Assembly: GCA_027449805.1 (NCBI GenBank)
Contig: DAIDKY010000008.1
Location: 289 to 18,558, forward strand
Length of the DNA: 18,270 bases
Direction: 5' to 3'
Origin: a bacterium
GTDB taxonomy: Bacteria > Patescibacteriota > Saccharimonadia > UBA4664
Positions 13,380 through 18,270 of this stretch are shown here, in pieces. Both the position numbers and the translations under genes were made by a program. The notes under the pieces were generated by a model. It was not told the DNA's origin, did not search any database, and saw only the letters and a list, made by a program, of their open reading frames with translations. Position 1 is the stretch's first letter. Every line of letters begins with the position of its first letter.

Positions 13380-14504
13380 GTGATAAGTCTTATCCTTACT
13401 ATTCTGGGCGGCGCCCTCCTTCTCATCGTTGTTTTAGCTCCGCTCGTCATTGGCCATGAGTACGGCCACTTTATTATGGCTCGCCGCAACGGCGTGCGGG
13501 TCGATGAGTTTGGGATCGGCTTTCCGCCGCGCATCGGCAAGGGCAAACAGGTCGGCGAGACGCTCTACACTCTCAACTGGCTGCCGCTCGGCGGATTTGT
13601 ACGCCTAGCGGGGGAGGACGGACAGTCCACAGAGAAAGGCACCTTTGCGGCCGCCAGTCTCTGGGCCAAGACCAAAATTCTCTTGGCCGGAGTCACCATG
13701 AACCTGATCATCGCCATCGTGCTGCTCTTTATTCTCTGCCTGGTCGGTATTCCCGGTCTTGGCAGCCAGTTTGAGCCCAGCTTTTTGCACCCGACCTATG
13801 CCCAATCGAAGCAGCTCATCCTAACCAATGTCGAGCCCGGCTCTCCGGCTGCCAAAGCCGGCATAGTGCGCGACGATTATATTCTTAGCGCCAACGGCCA
13901 GACGCTAACGAGCGAGATCGAGCTCCAGGACTTTACCGCTGCCAATGCCGGCAAGACCGTCACGCTTGTGATTCGCCATAACGGCAGCATCCAAACGCGC
14001 CAAGTTACCCTGCGCCAGCCCAATAATCAGGGCATCCTCGGCGTGTCGCCGCAGCAGGTCTACAAGTTGCGCTACAACCCGTTCGAGGCTCTCATCGCCG
14101 CCCTCTACATTACCGGCACCCTTTTTATCGCGACGATTGTGGCTGTGGTAAACCTTATTATTCATATTCCGAGTCTCATTATGGGTATCGGCAGCCAGAC
14201 CGTTCCGAGTTCGGCTCAGGCTGCCTCCGGGCCGATCGGCATCGCCTTTGTTCTTAGTAGTATTACCAGACTCGGTCTGGCCTATTTCTTCTTGATCGTG
14301 GCTAATATCTCCGTTGCGCTAGCGGCCTTGAACGTTCTCCCGTTGCCGGCTCTCGATGGCGGGCGCTTGGCTGTGGCCTATGTGCGCAAGCTGACCGGCG
14401 GCAAGATCTCGACCGATACCGAAGGACTCTACCATGGCATCGGCTTTATCGCTCTAATGCTGCTCGTCCTGCTCATAACCTATTATGACCTTAGGAAGTT
14501 TTAA
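13380..14504 (+). CDS. rseP: Site-2-type intramembrane zinc metalloprotease (RseP/RasP, M50)
   Basis: Cleaves membrane-embedded substrates such as anti-sigma factors and leftover signal peptides. 374 aa. The zinc motif HEYGH is at residues 26-30 in the first transmembrane helix, and the third ligand motif NVLPLPALDGG is at 318-328 with Asp326. One PDZ domain lies between (about 125-205; VEPGSPAAKAGIVRDDYI). The GTG start gives a protein beginning directly with the first helix and has a promoter but no ribosome-binding site before it. Its TAA shares an A with the ATG of the next gene (TAATG). Together with LepB, HtrA and the CPBP fusion it makes up a membrane proteolysis set. Confidence 0.96.
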   Translation: MISLILTILGGALLLIVVLAPLVIGHEYGHFIMARRNGVRVDEFGIGFPPRIGKGKQVGETLYTLNWLPLGGFVRLAGEDGQSTEKGTFAAASLWAKTKILLAGVTMNLIIAIVLLFILCLVGIPGLGSQFEPSFLHPTYAQSKQLILTNVEPGSPAAKAGIVRDDYILSANGQTLTSEIELQDFTAANAGKTVTLVIRHNGSIQTRQVTLRQPNNQGILGVSPQQVYKLRYNPFEALIAALYITGTLFIATIVAVVNLIIHIPSLIMGIGSQTVPSSAQAASGPIGIAFVLSSITRLGLAYFFLIVANISVALAALNVLPLPALDGGRLAVAYVRKLTGGKISTDTEGLYHGIGFIALMLLVLLITYYDLRKF

Positions 14505-15526
14505 TGTCGGTGAACAAAGTACAGGATTTTTATAAAATTTTAGGTGTATCAAGGTCCGCAACTCAGGGCCAGATTAAGCGTGCATACCGTACGCAAGCAA
14601 TTAAAGTTCATCCTGATAAAACAGGCGGTGATGATACAAGATTTAAACTACTTTCTGATGCGTACGAGATTCTGAGCAATCCGAGTATGCGTGCAGAGTA
14701 TGATCGTACTCATACGTCAGACACTGACTCTACGAACACTGCAGTAGTAAAAGTAAAGGATAAGCCCAGAACAAAAGGATCTGCAGGAATAGAGTTATTT
14801 AACGTCCCGTGGGGCCCGACCCAGGCCCTGATCGTCTTTGCTCTTGTTTGGATCGGTCTGCCTCTGCTCGTAATTATCCTGGCGGCGATGTTGGCCCAGT
14901 ATCTGCCGCTTGCTAAGTCGTTCTACGACGGCCTAGCCTACACCGGTCCGATGACGCTCAACAGCCTCATCGCCAGTTTCGTCGAGGTTATTATCGACGC
15001 GGTGGCCGGTCTCGGGCTGATCTATTTCTTCTTGCGGCGCTATAAGGTTGGCTGGAAGGCGGTCGGTTGGCGTAAGTTTAACCTTTGGAAGGCGATTAAG
15101 ATTCTTCTTATTGTCTTCGTAGCTTTCTTGATTGGCGTTACCGTACTCTTAGCCCTGGTCTCGGTTCTGATCCCGGGTTTTAACGCTAACCAGACGCAGT
15201 CGAATGATTTTACGACCAATGTTGCCCAGCAGCATCGGCTCATCTCGCTGTTTGCCTTGGTAGTGATACCGCCGATCATCGAGGAGACGGTCTTTCGTGG
15301 TTTTATCTTTCCGGCCTTTGCCAAGAAGTGGGGGACTTGGGCCGGGGCGATTAGCTCGAGCATCCTGTTTGGATTTGCGCATCTGCAGGCAAACGTCAGC
15401 GTCTACACCTTCCTGCTCGGCATGTTGCTCTGCTATATGTATGTAAAGCTCAAGAGCGTCTACCCGGGGATGGCGCTGCATATGCTCAACAACTACCTGG
15501 CATTGATGGCAATCACCGCAAAATAA
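14504..15526 (+). CDS. J-domain/CPBP intramembrane protease fusion
   Basis: 340 aa with two parts. Residues 4-68 are a J domain (DFYKILGVS..., HPD motif at 36-38, YEILSNP), which in DnaJ proteins binds DnaK and stimulates its ATPase. After a polar linker (about 69-98) comes a CPBP/Abi (CaaX-like) membrane protease with about seven helices and intact motifs: E260-E261-x-x-x-R265, H293 in FGFAH, and H326-x-x-x-N330. The DNA changes character inside the gene: 14504-14800 has about 41% G+C (my count) with codons such as GCA, ACA, AGA and TTA, while the next 140 bases have about 59% and neighbour-like codons. The gene starts in a TAATG overlap with rseP. It reads as a recent join of a foreign J domain to a native CPBP gene. 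Reading frame is continuous through the junction. Confidence 0.9.
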   Translation: MSVNKVQDFYKILGVSRSATQGQIKRAYRTQAIKVHPDKTGGDDTRFKLLSDAYEILSNPSMRAEYDRTHTSDTDSTNTAVVKVKDKPRTKGSAGIELFNVPWGPTQALIVFALVWIGLPLLVIILAAMLAQYLPLAKSFYDGLAYTGPMTLNSLIASFVEVIIDAVAGLGLIYFFLRRYKVGWKAVGWRKFNLWKAIKILLIVFVAFLIGVTVLLALVSVLIPGFNANQTQSNDFTTNVAQQHRLISLFALVVIPPIIEETVFRGFIFPAFAKKWGTWAGAISSSILFGFAHLQANVSVYTFLLGMLLCYMYVKLKSVYPGMALHMLNNYLALMAITAK

Positions 15527-15544
15527 TAGATCCCCATATCGCGG

Positions 15545-15598
15545 AATATATGTCCAAAGAGAATAAGGGCAGCCGATTATGCTCTTTGGACATATATT
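15545..15598. repeat. Perfect 17-bp inverted repeat
   Basis: Arms AATATATGTCCAAAGAG (15545-15561) and CTCTTTGGACATATATT (15582-15598) are exact inverse complements; after one mismatch ATAA (15563-15566) and TTAT (15577-15580) can extend the stem inward. It fills the gap between the CPBP fusion and the proS promoter. No T-run follows on either side, so a simple terminator is doubtful. It could be a processing stem, an operator, or the remains of a mobile element. Confidence 0.8.
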
Positions 15599-15632
15599 AT
15601 GGTGTACGTTAGCAAAAACTTTGATCGCCCTC

Positions 15633-15641
15633 TGCTATACT
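15633..15641 (+). promoter_or_regulatory. proS promoter (leaderless, extended -10)
   Basis: TGC-TATACT (TATACT at 15636-15641) gives a start near 15648, one base before the ATG at 15649. There is no ribosome-binding site and no clear -35. Confidence 0.65.
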
Positions 15642-15648
15642 TAAACCC

Positions 15649-16905
15649 ATGAGACTCACACAGCTATTTACCAAGACCCGTCACAACGCGCCAAAAGACG
15701 AGACCGCCAAGAACGCCCAGCTGCTCATCAGAGCGGGCTACATCTACAAAGACGCTGCCGGTGTCTACGCCATGCTGCCATTGGGACTGCGGGTAATGGA
15801 GAAGATCATCGCCGTTATTCGTGAGGAAATGAAAGCTCTGGGAAGCCAAGAAGTCACTATGACGACTCTCCAGCGTAAAGAGCTGTGGGAGCAAACGGAC
15901 CGTTGGGACGATGACAAGGTCGATGTTTGGTTCAAGTCCAAACTAAAAAACGACACCGAGGTCGGCCTGGGCTGGTCGCACGAGGAACAGATGACGGTTA
16001 TGATGCGCGATTTTATCTCCAGCTACCGTGACCTGCCACGCTCCGTCTTTCAGTTCCAGACTAAGCTCCGTAACGAGACCCGTGCCAAATCAGGAATCAT
16101 GCGTACGCGTGAGTTTGTGATGAAAGATCTTTACTCCTTTAGTCGTGACGATAAAGAACACGATAAGTTTTACAGTGAGGTCCAGAAGGCCTATACCCGT
16201 GTCTTTGACCGGCTCGGAATCGGTGAGTGGACGTACCTCACCTATGCTTCGGGAGGCGCCTTTGCCAAGTACTCGCACGAGTTCCAGACCATAACCGAGG
16301 CAGGCGAGGATACCATCTACGTTCACAAGGGTAAGAAGGTCGCCATCAACGAAGAGGTCTTAAACGATGAGGTCATGAAGGAGCTGGGCGTAACGCGCGA
16401 CGAGCTCGAAGAGGTCAAGGCAGCCGAAGTCGGTAACATCTTTAATCTCGGTACCACCAAGAGCGAGCCGCTCGGCCTGACCTTTGCGGACGAGGAGGGC
16501 AAGACCAAGCCGGTGGTTATGGGCAGCTATGGCATCGGCCCGGCCCGCATTATGGGTGTGATCGTGGAGCGCTACGCCGACGACAAGGGGCTCGTCTGGC
16601 CCGCCGCCGCGGCGCCGTATCAGGTGCACTTGGTGCGCCTCGGCTCGGACGACGATGTCATTGCCGCCGCCGATAAGCTCTACAAGAAGCTAGAGGACGA
16701 CGGGGTAGAGGTGTTATACGACGACCGCGACGAGTCGGCCGGCACCAAGTTCGCCGATGCTGATCTGCTCGGGCTTCCCGTCCGCATGACCGTCTCCAAG
16801 AAGACGTTGGCCGAGGATTCCGTCGAGGTGAAAAAGCGCGGGGATGATGAGGCGGTGATGATGAAGTTGGATAAGGCGAGTTTTGGGTTGGTAGGTAAAG
16901 AATAA
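15649..16905 (+). CDS. proS: Prolyl-tRNA synthetase, compact form without INS editing domain
   Basis: Charges tRNA-Pro. 418 aa: class II catalytic core with motif 2 in TRAKSGIMRTREFVMKDLYS (20 residues) and motif 3 in GSYGIGPARIMGV, then the C-terminal anticodon-binding domain (YQVHLVRLG to the end). Typical bacterial ProRS has about 570 residues with a roughly 180-residue INS domain between motifs 2 and 3 that removes mischarged Ala. Here only about 70-100 residues lie there, with no room for INS, as in alphaproteobacterial and mitochondrial forms. Ala-tRNA-Pro clearance would then need a separate YbaK/ProX-like protein elsewhere. The promoter fixes the ATG at 15649. It closes the conserved rpsB-to-proS gene order. 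Confidence 0.97.
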   Translation: MRLTQLFTKTRHNAPKDETAKNAQLLIRAGYIYKDAAGVYAMLPLGLRVMEKIIAVIREEMKALGSQEVTMTTLQRKELWEQTDRWDDDKVDVWFKSKLKNDTEVGLGWSHEEQMTVMMRDFISSYRDLPRSVFQFQTKLRNETRAKSGIMRTREFVMKDLYSFSRDDKEHDKFYSEVQKAYTRVFDRLGIGEWTYLTYASGGAFAKYSHEFQTITEAGEDTIYVHKGKKVAINEEVLNDEVMKELGVTRDELEEVKAAEVGNIFNLGTTKSEPLGLTFADEEGKTKPVVMGSYGIGPARIMGVIVERYADDKGLVWPAAAAPYQVHLVRLGSDDDVIAAADKLYKKLEDDGVEVLYDDRDESAGTKFADADLLGLPVRMTVSKKTLAEDSVEVKKRGDDEAVMMKLDKASFGLVGKE

Positions 16906-16938
16906 TCCTAGTATGAAAGTATTATCGCATCATATGCA

Positions 16939-18270
16939 ATGAATACGACACAATACACAACTAAGTATACGAAAAACGATCATCTGTTTCAGCATGGCCG
17001 TGATGAGATGATACAAGGGAACTTCCATTCAGCCTTTCTAGCGTTTGATCGGTATATTAAATCTAGTGTAGATGATATTAGATTACATAGATCGACTGAA
17101 ATGACCGAAAGAGTCATTGTTCCCAGTAAGCGATCCGTATTTGGTGCAATGCCCTTTTTCGTTGCGACATATATTCTAGATAAGAACATATGGCTGCGCG
17201 ATATATCCTATAGCGATATTGTGTCACGAATAATTAAAAGTCGGATCCTTACTATCCCTATAATAGGCTTGAGTGAGCTAGAGAAACAGAATTGTATAGA
17301 TCAGGGGATAGTACGGGTAATAACTCATTGGCCAAATAAGGTTTCATTCGAATTGACGTCTGATAATGGTCTTTTTGATATCGCCGATATAGGTACACTC
17401 ACATTGTATGAACAGAATAATTTGAAGAAAGTAATTTTGCTAACGAGGATATCACAATTACGGAAAAATACATTTACTAACAATATCAAAGTTAACAAGG
17501 AGCTCGCTGTACTATATTTTGAAGTCGCGGAAATTGTAAAAGTCATGGATCGAGGCCTAATGACTGCTGAATATTACGATTATCTGATTGAACATTATAT
17601 GAATTTACTCCTCACAACCGCTAATTCGAGCTCATATATACGAGTGTGCGACAAACTGAACACGGCACTCGAGGATTATCTCGATGTAAAGTTCCATTCA
17701 ATTGAAGCAACTCGAAAGTTGCATCTCGACAGAGCACAAGCTCTCATTTATGGCCTCAGATTCGCATTGGGAATCAATGATAAGTTGGCCGCAACGTCAA
17801 AAATTGTCGAACATTTCGAAATGGTCAACCATTATAATCAATATAGATTTCGTGTTTATCTCGATTGGTACAAGGTTGTGAAAGATATCTCATCACTTAA
17901 GATGAGTACAATTGATGCGGCTAAACATTTCAGGAATGAAATAGCTAGTTTGGATACGATAGACTTTATTGATCGCGATGAAAATTATCTATCTATTACA
18001 AATCCTGAGATCATTAAAGTACGCGATCATTTACGAAGCATATTGAAGTATATGACGACGTTAACGATTGAGAAAAGTAGCAATCGACCGTTGAATATAC
18101 CGGAACTTGATTCAGCATTAATCTTGCATAAGCATGGCCATTTAGACATGCATGCGTGTCTAGTGATCTTAAAAAGTTACATTGAAGTAAAATCAAAATT
18201 GGTAACTATGCCCGAGCAGCTCAGACTTATTTCGATAGATGAAGAGGATCACTCGGCGCATATTAACCAG
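16939..18270 (+). CDS. AT-rich gene of unknown function, truncated by window end
   Basis: From the ATG at 16939 the frame stays open for 444 codons to the last base, so the C-terminus is missing. The frame closes upstream at a TAG (16909-16911), so the start cannot be much earlier. I do not recognise the protein. Residues 16-41 (including GNFHSAFLAFDRYIK) look like one tetratricopeptide-type helix pair; most of the remainder is predicted-looking helical sequence with many Tyr, Ile, Asn and Asp residues and no evident transmembrane segment, signal peptide or catalytic motif. Two sampled 60-base lines have 30-32% G+C, far below the core genes, with AGA, ATA, CGA and TTA codons common. TATTAT at 16920-16925 could be a -10; no ribosome-binding site is seen. 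Probably acquired by transfer. Confidence 0.8.
   Translation, partial: MNTTQYTTKYTKNDHLFQHGRDEMIQGNFHSAFLAFDRYIKSSVDDIRLHRSTEMTERVIVPSKRSVFGAMPFFVATYILDKNIWLRDISYSDIVSRIIKSRILTIPIIGLSELEKQNCIDQGIVRVITHWPNKVSFELTSDNGLFDIADIGTLTLYEQNNLKKVILLTRISQLRKNTFTNNIKVNKELAVLYFEVAEIVKVMDRGLMTAEYYDYLIEHYMNLLLTTANSSSYIRVCDKLNTALEDYLDVKFHSIEATRKLHLDRAQALIYGLRFALGINDKLAATSKIVEHFEMVNHYNQYRFRVYLDWYKVVKDISSLKMSTIDAAKHFRNEIASLDTIDFIDRDENYLSITNPEIIKVRDHLRSILKYMTTLTIEKSSNRPLNIPELDSALILHKHGHLDMHACLVILKSYIEVKSKLVTMPEQLRLISIDEEDHSAHINQ

Noticed and set aside
16913..16942. ATG at 16913 as the start of the right-edge gene
   Set aside because: That frame stops after nine codons at the TGA 16940-16942; the long frame begins at 16939.

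Overview
The window looks like a chromosomal segment of a small-genome bacterium of the Candidate Phyla Radiation (Patescibacteria), most likely a Candidatus Saccharibacteria (TM7) member. The grounds are indirect: compact genes, many start/stop overlaps, a translation/envelope gene order in which biosynthetic genes normally found between the others are missing (pyrH, cdsA, dxr), an NLPY instead of NPPY motif in PrmC, and a high share of promoters that sit directly on the start codon (leaderless mRNAs). No rRNA or tRNA gene, IS element or CRISPR array is visible.

Layout. 1-885 is the 3' end of ileS. 886-1109 is a non-coding stretch with a long imperfect inverted repeat and a G-quadruplex motif just upstream of the parAB promoter. 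1110-2780 is parA-parB (chromosome partition). lepB (minus strand) converges on parB with overlapping stop codons and diverges from an LCP (LytR-CpsA-Psr) gene; a polytopic membrane protein and an HtrA-type protease follow, giving an envelope block up to 7026. A convergent-gene hairpin at 7053-7076 closes it. On the minus strand there follow a two-pass membrane protein, prmC, prfA and rpmE (release-factor methylase, RF1, ribosomal protein L31); the rpmE-prfA gap holds two oppositely oriented heptamer repeat arrays around a terminator.

From 10316 to 16905 the plus strand carries a small coiled-coil protein, then rpsB-tsf-frr-uppS-rseP-(J domain/CPBP fusion)-proS. This is the classical rpsB-to-proS order with pyrH, cdsA and dxr absent. 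These genes serve translation (S2, EF-Ts, RRF, ProRS), undecaprenyl carrier synthesis (UppS) and membrane proteolysis (RseP, CPBP). From 16939 to the window end, base composition drops sharply and a long reading frame of unknown function runs off the edge; this is probably the start of an accessory, horizontally acquired region.

Most notable: (1) a repeated promoter architecture, TGnTATAAT-like or TATAAT-like boxes 6-9 bases before the start codon with no ribosome-binding site, which also corrects the starts of rpmE and of the LCP gene; (2) a J domain in clearly foreign, AT-rich codons fused to a native-looking CPBP membrane protease; (3) the AT-rich unknown gene at the right edge; (4) structured non-coding repeats at 900-1001, 9726-9827 and 15545-15598. 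I found no convincing complete new system; the right-edge gene and the chimeric gene are the best leads.
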